A program made the position numbers and the translations under genes. DNA of 45,069 nucleotides from DASWJQ01 sp036397095 (GTDB lineage Bacteria; Chloroflexota; Anaerolineae; Anaerolineales; E44-bin32), in the NCBI GenBank assembly GCA_036397095.1, contig DASWJQ010000011.1, forward strand, positions 1 to 45,069, given 5' to 3'. Of the stretch, positions 7,625-15,559 are shown piece by piece; the stretch's first letter is position 1; each line of letters begins with the position of its first letter. Below the pieces are notes generated by a model. That model searched no databases. It was not told where the DNA came from and saw only the letters and a list, made by a program, of their open reading frames with translations.

Positions 7625-7671
7625 TTGACAAGAAGTAGTAAGATAGCTAATAGTTAAGAGAATAACTTATC
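7625..7671 (+). promoter_or_regulatory. Divergent promoter region with candidate MarR operator
   Basis: Rightward promoter: TTGACA (7625-7630), 17 bases, TAATAG (7648-7653). The -10 overlaps an inverted repeat, AGTTA-N6-TAACT (7652-7667), placed to block RNA polymerase. The stretch is markedly A+T rich compared with its surroundings. An autoregulated operator for the MarR protein is the natural reading but is inferred. Confidence 0.55.
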
Positions 7672-7705
7672 AATGGTTGATTCACAAGCGGTTTGGAGGT
7701 AAGCG

Positions 7706-8008
7706 ATGAGACAGGCAATCATGATCCGGGTTGAGGCCGAAGACATCGATCGATGGAAGCAGGTGCATGACGCGCATCGCCAGGCGCGATTGGATTTCGG
7801 CATCAGCGATGGCCCTGTCTATCGCCAGGAGGGGAACCCAAGCGCAGTGCTTGTGCAGCTCGATGTTGAGGATGTGAACCGCGCGATGGAGTGGTTTAAG
7901 AGTGAGCTGTTCAGGGCCGGCGTGCAAGCAGCCGGGCATGTGCGCAGGGAGATTTGGATTGCGCAACAGCCTGCCGCAGCTCATCCGTCCCCGGCGGACC
8001 AGGAGTGA
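7706..8008 (+). CDS. Small hypothetical protein, possible dimeric alpha/beta-barrel
   Basis: 100 residues with a good ribosome site (GGAGG) ahead of the ATG at 7706. The order is strand (QAIMIRVEAEDIDRW), helix (HDAHRQARLDFGI), strand (DGPVYRQEGNPSAVLVQLDV), helix (VNRAMEWFKSELFRAGV), strand (REIWIAQQ). This beta-alpha-beta-beta-alpha-beta order is that of ferredoxin-like dimeric alpha/beta-barrel proteins such as small monooxygenases or cyclase-like proteins, and DVNRAMEWFKSEL resembles their second helix. No catalytic residue could be named. It is divergent from the MarR gene, which suggests it is the regulated target. Confidence 0.7.
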   Translation: MRQAIMIRVEAEDIDRWKQVHDAHRQARLDFGISDGPVYRQEGNPSAVLVQLDVEDVNRAMEWFKSELFRAGVQAAGHVRREIWIAQQPAAAHPSPADQE

Positions 8009-8156
8009 CGGGAGAGCGATGAGGCCGTCGTCCGAGACCGGGCGGCGCCGCCAATGCAGCCTCGACTCATGCCCCCTTGCCCGGCATGGGCAAGCTTTCC
8101 CCAGTCAGGATCGGGGGGATCCGGCGGCACCATCGCCCATGGTTGACGGGTTCGAG

Positions 8157-8237
8157 GATACGGATTGGAAGGGCGGTGATAGCGAAAGCTACCGTATCTG
8201 GGGTTTTCTTTTGGGTCGACAAACCTAAGGTTGACCC
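8157..8237 (+). terminator. Hairpin cluster with T-rich tract downstream of the 100-residue gene
   Basis: A compound hairpin closed by GATAC/GTATC (8157-8161, 8194-8198) contains a GAAA tetraloop stem, TAGC-GAAA-GCTA (8180-8191). It is followed by TGGGGTTTTCTTTT. A second stem, GGGTC/GACCC with inner AACC/GGTT, spans 8213-8237. Together these probably end the rightward transcript, though the T-run begins 5 bases after the stem. The rest of 8009-8297 holds no recognised gene. Confidence 0.45.
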
Positions 8238-8297
8238 CGTTTGCCTTTTGCCACCGACAGTATCACAGGTGTCTGGACCTGATCAGCCCAACGGCGC

Positions 8298-8630
8298 TCA
8301 GGCCAGCCGGGTGGCCCGGGCGGCGAAGACAAAATCAGCTTCGCTCAAGCCATCGATGCTGTGCGTCCAAATGCTGACGGTCGCCCGGCCCCAGGTCAGG
8401 CAGATTTCGGGATGGTGATCGACCGACTCGGCCAGTTCGCCGACCCGGTTGGTGAAGTTGAGGGCTTGCTGGAAATCGTCGAACTTGAATGTCTTCTTCA
8501 GGTGGTGGTCGTCGACCACGCTCCAGCCATTGTTCAGTTCGTGTTCGAGCAGACGAAGCGCCTCGCCGCGCAGCGGCTCAACGCCGCCACCTCGCGGCGG
8601 CTTGAGTTCACGGTCGGCCAGTGTGGTCAT
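8298..8630 (-). CDS. 4a-hydroxytetrahydrobiopterin dehydratase (pterin-4a-carbinolamine dehydratase)
   Basis: 110 residues from the ATG at 8630, preceded by GAGGAGG. It dehydrates the 4a-hydroxy pterin made by aromatic amino-acid hydroxylases; in bacteria without those it may act in molybdopterin or folate-related salvage. Family marks are NNGWSVVDDHHLKKTFKF, ESVDHHPEICLTWGRATVSI with the paired active-site histidines, and THSIDGLSEADFVFAARAT. The length is typical (about 100-115). A TACAAT box at 8671-8666 suggests its own promoter, but it also lies 59 bases downstream of the homocysteine methyltransferase/MTHFR gene on the same strand. Confidence 0.93.
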   Translation of the reverse strand: MTTLADRELKPPRGGGVEPLRGEALRLLEHELNNGWSVVDDHHLKKTFKFDDFQQALNFTNRVGELAESVDHHPEICLTWGRATVSIWTHSIDGLSEADFVFAARATRLA

Positions 8631-8665
8631 GGTGGGCCTCCTCAGACTTGGCCGTTTCCTGTTCG

Positions 8666-8671
8666 ATTGTA
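8666..8671 (-). promoter_or_regulatory. -10 box of the pterin dehydratase gene
   Basis: TGCTACAAT on the minus strand, with a predicted start near 8659 and a 29-base leader carrying a GAGGAGG ribosome site. No good -35 was seen. Confidence 0.45.
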
Positions 8672-8689
8672 GCAAAGCGGGGTTGAGGC

Positions 8690-10570
8690 TCAGGCGACCT
8701 TGGCCGCGGGTTGGACGGCCTCAATGATTTCGGCCGCCATGTCATAGCGACTGAAGGGCGGCATCAGGTAGACACCTTGAACCTGCGGCTCTAGAGCTTG
8801 AAGCAGTTCAATGGCGATGCGGATGCCTTCGGCCCGGCCCTCGTCGCCGGCCCGCCGCACCCGGTCCTGGATCGAAGGCGGGATGTTGATCCCGGGGACT
8901 TCGTTGTGCAGGAATGCGGCGTGTCGGTCGTTGTACAGTGGCAGCACCCCGACCAGCACCGGCAGGGTGAGCGCTCCGAATAGTTCCTCGTAGGCGGCCT
9001 GGAAACGCTCGACCAAATCTGGTGAAAAGACCGGTTGGGTCAGCGCGAAATCGGCGCCGGACTCGAGTTTCTTGTGCAGCAAGCGAGCCTCGCGCTCGAT
9101 GTCCTGGGCGCTAAGATTCAGGGCGCAGCCGACGAAGAACGAAGTTGCGCCGCCGATGTCGGTGCCGGCATGGTCGACTCCCATGTTGAAGCTGTGTTTG
9201 ACCAGCTTGATCAGGCCAGTCGGCACCAGGTCGTAGTTGTCCATCGCCTCGGGGTAATCGCCGACGGCGGTCGGGTCACCCATCACCACGAAAATATTGC
9301 GCACACCGAGGGCGTGCGAAGCCAGTAGGTCACCCTGCACCCGCAGCAGGTTGCGGCCGCGGGTCGGGAAGTGCAGGACCGACTCGATCCCCACCTGGCG
9401 CTGGATCAACTGGCAGACGGCCCACGGGCTCATGCGCATGCGGGCCATCGGACTGTCGGCGACATTGATGACGTCGGCGCCGGCTTCGGCAAGCAGGTGG
9501 GCGCCGGCCAGCACTTTGTGCGTCGAGAAACCGCGGGGCGGGTTCATCTCGACCGACACCACAAAGTCACCGCGCCCCAGCTTCTCGGCCAGCCCGGTCG
9601 GCTCGGAGGCTTCGGTGGTTTCGCCGTTGTCCCCGTTGCCAACGGTGTAAACCGGCGACCGGCCCGGCAGACTGGGGAGGTGCTCCAACGCCTGCCGCAT
9701 CTGGCGGATGTGGTCCGGCGTGGTGCCGCAGCAACCGCCAATCAGGGCGAAGCCGGCCTGCGCCGCCGAAGCGGCAAAGTCTCCGAAGTAATCAGCAGTC
9801 GCCGGGTACATAATTCGGTCGGCAACGCGCTCGGGCCAACCGGCGTTGGGAATGGCGCACAGCGGCCGATCGCCGACGGTGGGCTGCATGCGGGCGACCA
9901 GCCGCAGCAGTTGAGCCGGGCCCTCCGAGCAGTTGGCGCCAATGATGTCGGCGCCGGTTTCAACCAGCGCCTGGGCCACCTTCTTGGGTGTGTCCCCGAG
10001 CAAGGTGCGGTCGTCGCGGGTGAAGGTCATCATGGCGACAACCGGCAGGTCGGTGACGGCGCGGGCGGCGCGTATGGCCTCTTGCAATTCGTAGACATCG
10101 CTATGGGTTTCGAGGACCAGCAGGTCGGCGCCGGCCTCAACCAGCGCCTCGATCTGCTGGCGGAAGGCGTCAAAGGCCTGCTCGGGCCGAACGCGGCCGA
10201 AGGGCGCCAGGCGCACGCCAAGCGGTCCGACGCTGCCGGCCACCAGAGCCTGGGCGCCGGCCTCGTCGATCACCTGGCGAGCCAGCTGGACGGCGGCCGT
10301 GTTGATCTCGACCACCTGGTCCTCCAGGCCGTGCTGGCTCAGCTTGTAGCGGTTGGCACCGAAGGTGTTGGTCTCGAGGATGTCGGCGCCGGCCGCCAGG
10401 TACTCGCGGTGGATGGCAGCGACCTGGTCGGGTTGGGTCAGGTTGAGCTCATCGAAGCACAGCTCAAAGCCGAAGCCGCGCGCATGCAGCATTGTGCCCA
10501 TCGCCCCATCGAGCAGGACGGGGCGATCACGTTGGAGCAGGGCATGCAGCGGGTGATCGCTCTTCACCAC
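8690..10570 (-). CDS. Bifunctional homocysteine S-methyltransferase / methylenetetrahydrofolate reductase
   Basis: 626 residues with two enzymes in one chain, the architecture of Bacillus YitJ. Residues 1 to about 300 are a Pfam S-methyl_trans barrel: LLDGAMGTMLHARG, ADILETNTFGANRYKL and the zinc cysteines in GANCSEGP and GGCCGTTPDH. After a linker (about 310-325), residues 330-626 are MetF-like: VSVEMNPPRGFSTHKV, ADVINVADSP, HFPTRGRNL, ALGVRNIFVVMGDP and DFALTQPVFSPD. It would make 5-methyl-THF and pass a methyl group to homocysteine, the methyl donor of the first domain being open. GTG codons at 10570 and 10567 follow GGAAGGA. It lies 26 bases after metE, so it shares the SAM riboswitch. 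Confidence 0.95.
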   Translation of the reverse strand: MVKSDHPLHALLQRDRPVLLDGAMGTMLHARGFGFELCFDELNLTQPDQVAAIHREYLAAGADILETNTFGANRYKLSQHGLEDQVVEINTAAVQLARQVIDEAGAQALVAGSVGPLGVRLAPFGRVRPEQAFDAFRQQIEALVEAGADLLVLETHSDVYELQEAIRAARAVTDLPVVAMMTFTRDDRTLLGDTPKKVAQALVETGADIIGANCSEGPAQLLRLVARMQPTVGDRPLCAIPNAGWPERVADRIMYPATADYFGDFAASAAQAGFALIGGCCGTTPDHIRQMRQALEHLPSLPGRSPVYTVGNGDNGETTEASEPTGLAEKLGRGDFVVSVEMNPPRGFSTHKVLAGAHLLAEAGADVINVADSPMARMRMSPWAVCQLIQRQVGIESVLHFPTRGRNLLRVQGDLLASHALGVRNIFVVMGDPTAVGDYPEAMDNYDLVPTGLIKLVKHSFNMGVDHAGTDIGGATSFFVGCALNLSAQDIEREARLLHKKLESGADFALTQPVFSPDLVERFQAAYEELFGALTLPVLVGVLPLYNDRHAAFLHNEVPGINIPPSIQDRVRRAGDEGRAEGIRIAIELLQALEPQVQGVYLMPPFSRYDMAAEIIEAVQPAAKVA

Positions 10571-10596
10571 AGCGCCCTATCGGCTTCCTTCCGCAA

Positions 10597-12861
10597 TCAT
10601 TCGGCGCCGGCTGGTACCGGCTCGCTCAGCTCGGCCCGCACTTCGTGGGCCGCCCGCACCAGGTTTTCGAGCGACGGCAGCACTTCCTGCCAGCCGCGCG
10701 TCTTCAGACCGCAATCGGGATTGACCCAAATGCGCTCCGGCGGCAGGTGGCGGGCAAAGCTGCGCAGCTTCTCGATCACCTGGGCCTCATCCGGCACCAC
10801 CGGGCTGTGCACGTCGTACACTCCGGGGCCGACCTCACGGTCGTATTGATACTCGGCCAGCTCGCGCAGCGTCTCGTCATCGCTGCGGGCGTTCTCGATG
10901 GAAATCACGTCGGCGTTCATGCGGTCGATGGCGTCGATAATGTCGCCGAATTCGGCGTAGCACATGTGGGTGTGAATTTGGGTGGCCGATTGGGCGCCGC
11001 CGGTCGCCAGGCGGAAGGAGTCGACCGCCCAGGTCAGGTATTCCTGCCAGCGGTCGGCCTTGAAGGGCAAACCCTCGCGCAGGGCCGGCTCATCGACTTG
11101 TACGACGCGGGCGCCGGCTGCTTCCAGGTCGGTAATCTCGTCGCGCAGCGCCAGGCCGATCTGGTAGGCAATCTCGCGCCGCTCGATGTCCAGCCGGGGG
11201 AAGGACCAGTTGAGAATGGTGACCGGGCCGGTCAGCATGCCCTTGACCGGCTTGTTGGTGAAGGACTGGGCCCGCTCGAACTCGCGCACGGTCATTGGCT
11301 CGGGCCGGGTGACGTCGGCGTAAATAATCGGCGGCCGGACGTAGCGGCTGCCGTAGGATTGGACCCATCCGTTTTCGGTGAAGGCGAAACCGGTCATCTC
11401 CTGGGCGAAGTACTCGACCATATCGGAACGCTCGAATTCGCCGTGGACCAGCACGTCCAGCCCCAGGCCCTCCTGGACCCCAATCGTGTACGCGATCCAG
11501 GCGTCGATCCGGTCGTGGTACTGCTCGGGGGAGATCTGACCGTTCTTGAACTGAGCTCGCAGCTGACGGATTTCCTTGGTCTGGGGGAACGAGCCGATGG
11601 TAGTCGTTGGGAAGAGCGGCAGCGGGATTTGCTTGGCGCGCCGCTGCTGGAAGTCTTCGCTGCGGCTGAAGACCCCGTCGTCAAGCGCGGCCAGCCGGGC
11701 AGACAGGGCTGCGTCGCGTGGGGCGAAGGCGCGGAAGGCGGCCAGGCGGGCGGAAAGTTCGGCCAGGTCGTCCTCGACTGCCTCGCCGGAAAGCGCCCGC
11801 CCCAGCAGGGTCAGTTCACCCAGCTTTTCTTCGGCAAAGGCCAACACGCCGGTGAGGGGCTCCGGCAGCGAGGTTTCGCCCGTGACGCTGTAGGGGACGA
11901 ACTGGAGCGAGCTGCTAGCACTGACCCGCAGCGGGGCCAGGTCGGCCAGCTCCTTGAGCAGGGCGATGGCCGGCTCGGACTTCATGCGCCAGATATTGCG
12001 CCCATCAACTACACCGGCGGCCAGAGTCAAACCTTCGGGCCAGTCCGCTTGCCGGACGGCTTCGAGGTTGCGGCCGCGGCTGAAATCGAGCGTCAGGGTC
12101 TGCAGGGGGAGCGCCAGCACCCAGCCCAGGTTGTCGCCCAGGTCGTCAAAATAGGTCACCAGGTTGATCGCCAAGCCAACCTTGTTGAGCGCAGGGTAGG
12201 TGGTCTCGTAGAGGGAGCGCAGGTCGGCGGCGTAGTCCAGCACCAGCGCCGGCTCATGCAGTTGCACTTCGCTGACGCCGATCTTTTTGAGCTGGCCAAG
12301 CAGGTCTAGGTAGAGCGGCAACAGGTCGGCCAGGATGTCCGCTTCTTCGACCGAGTCCGGCCGGGAGAGCGCGATCAATGTGACCGGTCCCAGCACGATG
12401 GGGACTGCCCGTTCACCGAGTTCGGCCTGGGCGCGCTTAATCGTGTCCAGGTAGGCGTCGGCATGGAGAACCGGTTCAAGGCTGTCGTCGATTTCCGGCA
12501 CCAGGTAGTGGTAGTTGGTGTCAAACCATTTGGTCAATTCAAGCGCCGGGCTGCCCTGGCGGCCGCGGGCCATGGCGAAGTACTGGTCGAGGCCCTGCAG
12601 TTGGCGGAAGCGTTCGGGGATCAGACCGAAGCGCCAGGCCCAGTCGAGCACGTGATCATACAGGGTGGCATCGCCGACGCCGATGCGGTCGATGCCGGTG
12701 GCAGCCTGCGTTCGCCAGCTGGCCAACTCGATCTGTTGGGCGGTCGCCAGCAGGTCATTGGCATTGACCTTGCCCTTCCAGTGGCCCTCGAGGGCCCGTT
12801 TGATCTCGCGGTTGGGACCGATCCGCGGGTAGCCGATCGTTTGGGTGAGAACCTTCGTCAT
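10597..12861 (-). CDS. metE: Cobalamin-independent methionine synthase
   Basis: 754 residues, the normal length. It transfers methyl from 5-methyltetrahydrofolate (polyglutamate) to homocysteine, the last step of methionine synthesis, in the cytoplasm. The N-terminal barrel starts IGYPRIGPNREIKRALEGHW; the C-terminal barrel has TTTIGSFPQTKEIRQLR, MLTGPVTILNWSF and the zinc ligands in IHTHMCYAEF (His and Cys) and NPDCGLKTRGW (Cys), plus VQVDEPALREGLP. It is the first gene after the SAM-I riboswitch, followed by the homocysteine methyltransferase/MTHFR fusion. The operon thus supplies and uses 5-methyl-THF and is shut off when SAM is plentiful. Confidence 0.98.
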   Translation of the reverse strand: MTKVLTQTIGYPRIGPNREIKRALEGHWKGKVNANDLLATAQQIELASWRTQAATGIDRIGVGDATLYDHVLDWAWRFGLIPERFRQLQGLDQYFAMARGRQGSPALELTKWFDTNYHYLVPEIDDSLEPVLHADAYLDTIKRAQAELGERAVPIVLGPVTLIALSRPDSVEEADILADLLPLYLDLLGQLKKIGVSEVQLHEPALVLDYAADLRSLYETTYPALNKVGLAINLVTYFDDLGDNLGWVLALPLQTLTLDFSRGRNLEAVRQADWPEGLTLAAGVVDGRNIWRMKSEPAIALLKELADLAPLRVSASSSLQFVPYSVTGETSLPEPLTGVLAFAEEKLGELTLLGRALSGEAVEDDLAELSARLAAFRAFAPRDAALSARLAALDDGVFSRSEDFQQRRAKQIPLPLFPTTTIGSFPQTKEIRQLRAQFKNGQISPEQYHDRIDAWIAYTIGVQEGLGLDVLVHGEFERSDMVEYFAQEMTGFAFTENGWVQSYGSRYVRPPIIYADVTRPEPMTVREFERAQSFTNKPVKGMLTGPVTILNWSFPRLDIERREIAYQIGLALRDEITDLEAAGARVVQVDEPALREGLPFKADRWQEYLTWAVDSFRLATGGAQSATQIHTHMCYAEFGDIIDAIDRMNADVISIENARSDDETLRELAEYQYDREVGPGVYDVHSPVVPDEAQVIEKLRSFARHLPPERIWVNPDCGLKTRGWQEVLPSLENLVRAAHEVRAELSEPVPAGAE

Positions 12862-12923
12862 GCTGCAGCTCCTCGTGCCAGTTCGTCGTGTTGTTGGTCA
12901 CTCGTCGTACCGCCAACAAGAAA

Positions 12924-12948
12924 CGGCCCCTTCTGGAAGAAGAGGCCG
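12924..12948 (-). terminator. Riboswitch-controlled terminator upstream of metE
   Basis: On the minus strand an 11-bp stem (12938-12948 with 12924-12934, 3-base loop) is followed by TTTCTTGTTG. Its 5' arm contains TCTTCCAGAAG, the exact complement of the leader segment at 12973-12983. Terminator and antiterminator are therefore mutually exclusive. Confidence 0.9.
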
Positions 12949-12968
12949 GCGAGAACGATGTCTCATCG

Positions 12969-13091
12969 CTCATCTTCCAGAAGACCTGCCCGCTGGGGCA
13001 CCTTCTGCCGGAGTTGGCACCTTCCGCCGCATTGCTGCGATGGTGGTTGCCGAGGCTTCACAGGGCCGGTCCCTCCGCCTCTCTGGATGAG
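12969..13091 (-). promoter_or_regulatory. SAM-I (S-box) riboswitch
   Basis: Read on the minus strand, the S-box core is plain: CATCCAGAGAGGCGGAGGGA, the CCGGCCCTGTGAAGCC segment, CTCGGCAACC, AAGGTGCCAACTCCGGC and a closing GAAGATGAG. P1 pairs CTCATC (13091-13086) with GATGAG (12974-12969). The segment CTTCTGGAAGA (12983-12973) at the 3' side of P1 can pair perfectly with the terminator arm as antiterminator. With SAM bound, P1 forms and the terminator at 12924-12948 folds, switching off metE and the downstream fusion gene. The class is well established; the match is by eye on the conserved core. Confidence 0.93.
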
Positions 13092-13133
13092 GCCCGGGCG
13101 GCCGAGGCCGCCGGGCTGTTCAATTGTGGGGCG

Positions 13134-13163
13134 AGTGTACCACGGGCGGGAGTGGGGTGTCAA
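13134..13163 (-). promoter_or_regulatory. Promoter of the metE operon
   Basis: Minus strand TTGACA (13163-13158), 18-base spacer, TACACT (13139-13134). The predicted start near 13127 leaves a 265-base leader holding the SAM-I riboswitch. Confidence 0.75.
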
Positions 13164-13173
13164 CGAAGGAGGG

Positions 13174-13201
13174 GTGATAGGTGATACGTGATAAGTGATA
13201 G
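13174..13201. repeat. Four tandem degenerate heptamers (GTGATAN)
   Basis: GTGATAG, GTGATAC, GTGATAA and GTGATAG run without gaps. They lead into a further G-rich near-repeat (GGGACTAGGGATTAGGGACT and GGGGATT, to about 13230). It lies just upstream of the metE promoter. Function unknown; it may be slippage-derived simple sequence. Confidence 0.6.
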
Positions 13202-13255
13202 GGGACTAGGGATTAGGGACTGGGGATTCGGAATATGGGATACGGGATACATGTC

Positions 13256-13404
13256 CCGCCCCTCGTATCCCGTAGGGGCGACCGGCGATCGGCCACGGAA
13301 CACATGCTCCGCCCGGCCGTGAAGGGTGCCTTCCATCGAGAGCGGACGGTCCGTTGCCAACGACAGAAGGTTGTAGGGGCGCATGGCCATGCGCCCCTAC
13401 GGGT
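13256..13404. repeat. Dispersed palindromic repeat, copy A
   Basis: Two parts are seen. First is a hairpin of CGCCCCT/AGGGGCG type (about 13258-13285). Then a stretch from CCATCGAGAGCGG (13333) through CCAACGACAG leads to a perfect 28-base palindrome at 13373-13400 (arm GTAGGGGCGCATGG). The second part aligns without gaps to copy B at 34148-34218, including a second perfect 28-base palindrome. It has no open frame and resembles a small mobile palindromic (REP/MITE-like) element. The remainder of 13205-13475 holds no gene. Confidence 0.7.
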
Positions 13405-13475
13405 TGAATTCGAGCTCAGCACTTCGGGCACGCTGCCGTGTCATCGTCCATGGTCCATCGTCCTTGGCCCGCGTC

Positions 13476-14504
13476 CTACGGCACCGATGGTATCGTCGGC
13501 ACGATGATCAGGAAGAAGGGGGTTGGTGTTGACGTTGGGAAGATTGGGATCAGCCTCAGCGGCGTCGGTGTGGGCTCGAGGCATGACTCGATCGCAACCA
13601 CTGGCGGTCCCCCCAGCGGATACTCGTAGGTCCCCTGGCCGCTGACCTGCACGTACATGTTCCACGACAGATAGCCGTCCTGGCCGGTGAGATAGCCATT
13701 CGCCTGCGCGCCGACATCCACCGTCGCCGCCAAGCGCGCCGAGCCCGGGTAGCCCTGACCCTCCCCCGTGTGCACCAGCGGCACTTCCATCGACTGGCCC
13801 TGCATAACGTAACCGGCGTCGAGATACTCGTAGCGCAGCCAGGCGTCCCCGACCAGGCCGAGTCCGGTCAGGATGACCTCGAAGGTTAGTTCGGTCGGCG
13901 AGCAGCCCGGCCCGTAGCCGGCCTGCGTGCTGGATACGCCGTAGTCGTGCACGCTATAGCTCTCTGCTTCTTGGGGGCAGGGCTCGATCGGAAATTCGGC
14001 CAAGGCGCCTTCGGGCGCCGGCCAGAAACTGATGTAGCTATCGTTATCCACCGCCTGGAAGCGGTACTCGAAGACACCAGCCTGGTCGCCAAACAGGTCG
14101 GCGGCGTCCTGGCCGAGGCTCGGCAGGAGGAAGCGGAAATGATTGAGGGCGTCGAGGATGCCTTCGGGCGCCATCACCGACTCGTCCCAGGCGGAGGTGG
14201 TCTGCGGCGTGCCGCCATTCAGCCGGTGGAAGATTACGACGTGCGAGATGCCCTCTGGCTCGATCTCATACGAGGCCAACAGGTTGAGCCCCTCGCCGGG
14301 GCAGGCGAGGAAAACGGCATGATGATTGTCTTCGACAAATGTCGGCGGGTTCTCGGGCTGGGCAATATCGTCCGGACCCACCGGCGTGGGCGTGGCGGTG
14401 GCCGGCGTCTGGCCGGCCTCGGGTGGCAGCGGCACGCTGCAGCCGGCGGTCAGCGCCACCAAAGGCAAGATGAGAATCAGTCGCCAGATAGACGAGTTCA
14501 ACAT
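13476..14504 (-). CDS. Hypothetical lipoprotein with Pro/Thr-rich tail
   Basis: 342 residues from the ATG at 14504; the frame stays open upstream but loses protein character. The signal peptide ends in a lipobox, LTAGC, with Cys22 as the lipidated residue. A low-complexity linker follows (ATATPTPVGPDD). The body holds a domain with FLACPGEGLNLLASYEIEPE and FEYRFQAVDNDSYISF, then a beta-rich domain with GYGPGCSPTELTFEVILTG and a Gly-rich strand region. The C terminus is again Pro/Thr-rich (PTPTPLRLIPIFPTSTPTP). It is probably anchored on the outer face of the membrane. No enzymatic motif or family recognised. Confidence 0.7.
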   Translation of the reverse strand: MLNSSIWRLILILPLVALTAGCSVPLPPEAGQTPATATPTPVGPDDIAQPENPPTFVEDNHHAVFLACPGEGLNLLASYEIEPEGISHVVIFHRLNGGTPQTTSAWDESVMAPEGILDALNHFRFLLPSLGQDAADLFGDQAGVFEYRFQAVDNDSYISFWPAPEGALAEFPIEPCPQEAESYSVHDYGVSSTQAGYGPGCSPTELTFEVILTGLGLVGDAWLRYEYLDAGYVMQGQSMEVPLVHTGEGQGYPGSARLAATVDVGAQANGYLTGQDGYLSWNMYVQVSGQGTYEYPLGGPPVVAIESCLEPTPTPLRLIPIFPTSTPTPFFLIIVPTIPSVP

Positions 14505-14724
14505 GACACAAGTCCCTTCGAATCCTTCTCCCAGAAACGGCTTGCCTACGTACAACGGTCGTCGGCGTCTTCTGTGACAGCATGGGACGGGCGGAAGCGT
14601 CTGTTGGTAGCACAACGTCCCCAGGGTGTCGGGTGAGGTCATGTCGTCAGACGTTTGGCGCGGGCGACCGATTGCCGCAGTCTCGCGCCGTTTTGGCATG
14701 CGGCCAACGGCCGGGTCGCTCTGC

Positions 14725-14730
14725 TAGAAT
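14725..14730 (+). promoter_or_regulatory. -10 box giving a leaderless rsmI transcript
   Basis: TAGAAT ends exactly 7 bases before the ATG at 14738, so transcription should begin at the start codon. No convincing -35 or ribosome site is present. The upstream in-frame ATG at 14729 lies inside the box and would not be transcribed. Confidence 0.6.
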
Positions 14731-14737
14731 GGCGCCG

Positions 14738-15559
14738 ATGGGTATCCTGTACGTGGTGGCAACGCCAATCGGCAATCTGGAAGACATCAGCCAGCGGGCG
14801 CTGCGTATCCTCAGCCAGGTGGCCCTGATTGCCGCCGAAGACACACGCCATACGGGCAAGCTGCTGAGCCACTTCCAAATTGACACTCCGCTGATCAGCT
14901 ACCACGAACACAACAAGCTGGTCCGCCTCGACAGGCTGCTTGAAGCACTGGACCGGGGCGAGGTGGCTCTGGTGTCGGATGCCGGCACGCCGGCCATTTC
15001 CGATCCGGGCGTTGAAGTGGTCCAGGCCGCCTGGGGGGCGGGTCACCAGGTAGTACCGATCCCTGGTCCGTCTGCGCCGATGGCGGCGCTGGCCGCCTCC
15101 GGCCTGCCGACGCAGCCGTTCCTGTTCCTGGGGTTCCTGCCGCGGCAGGAAAGCAAGCGCCGCGCCCTGCTGGCGCAGCATGCGCGTGATCCATGGACGC
15201 TGGTCGCTTTCGAAACCCCGCAGCGGGTACAAGCTGCCCTGGCCGATCTCGAAGCCACCTTCGGCCCTGATCGACAGATAGCCTTGTGCCGCGAGTTGAC
15301 CAAGCTGTATGAAGAGATTATTCGGGCCCCGATTGGCGAACTTCGTGGAACCTTCGACGCTAGCGCCCGACCGGGTGAGTTCACGCTGGTGATTGCCGGC
15401 GCCGAAGAAGACCCGCGCTGGCAAGAAGATACCGTGCGCGCCGCCGTGCAAGAGCGACTGGCGCTCGGCGACAAGCCCTCGTCGGTCGCTCGCCAGGTGG
15501 CCAAGGCCTCCGGTTGGCGCCGGGCCGACGTCTACCGTCTGACACTGGAGGAGCAATGA
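14738..15559 (+). CDS. rsmI: 16S rRNA (cytidine(1402)-2'-O)-methyltransferase
   Basis: 273 residues. It 2'-O-methylates C1402 of 16S rRNA in the ribosomal P site using SAM. Family marks are MGILYVVATPIGNLEDIS at the N terminus, AAEDTRHTGKLL, ALVSDAGTPAISDPG, VVPIPGPSAPMAALAASGLP and the strand FLFLGFLP. The C-terminal part has KLYEEIIRAPIGEL and ends with a small helical domain (SSVARQVAKASGWRRADVY). The start at 14738 fits both the usual N terminus and the -10 box 7 bases before it, which implies a leaderless mRNA. Its stop overlaps the next start (ATGA), coupling it to the sugar-phosphate isomerase. Confidence 0.96.
   Translation: MGILYVVATPIGNLEDISQRALRILSQVALIAAEDTRHTGKLLSHFQIDTPLISYHEHNKLVRLDRLLEALDRGEVALVSDAGTPAISDPGVEVVQAAWGAGHQVVPIPGPSAPMAALAASGLPTQPFLFLGFLPRQESKRRALLAQHARDPWTLVAFETPQRVQAALADLEATFGPDRQIALCRELTKLYEEIIRAPIGELRGTFDASARPGEFTLVIAGAEEDPRWQEDTVRAAVQERLALGDKPSSVARQVAKASGWRRADVYRLTLEEQ

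Noticed and set aside
10492..12309. Long open frame antisense to metE (about 600 codons)
   Set aside because: It mirrors metE exactly, has Gly/Gln/Val-rich shadow composition with no domain, and metE on the other strand is unmistakable. High GC makes such antisense frames common.
13174..13252. CRISPR-like array
   Set aside because: Units are 7 bases, degenerate and without spacers, and no cas gene is in the window.
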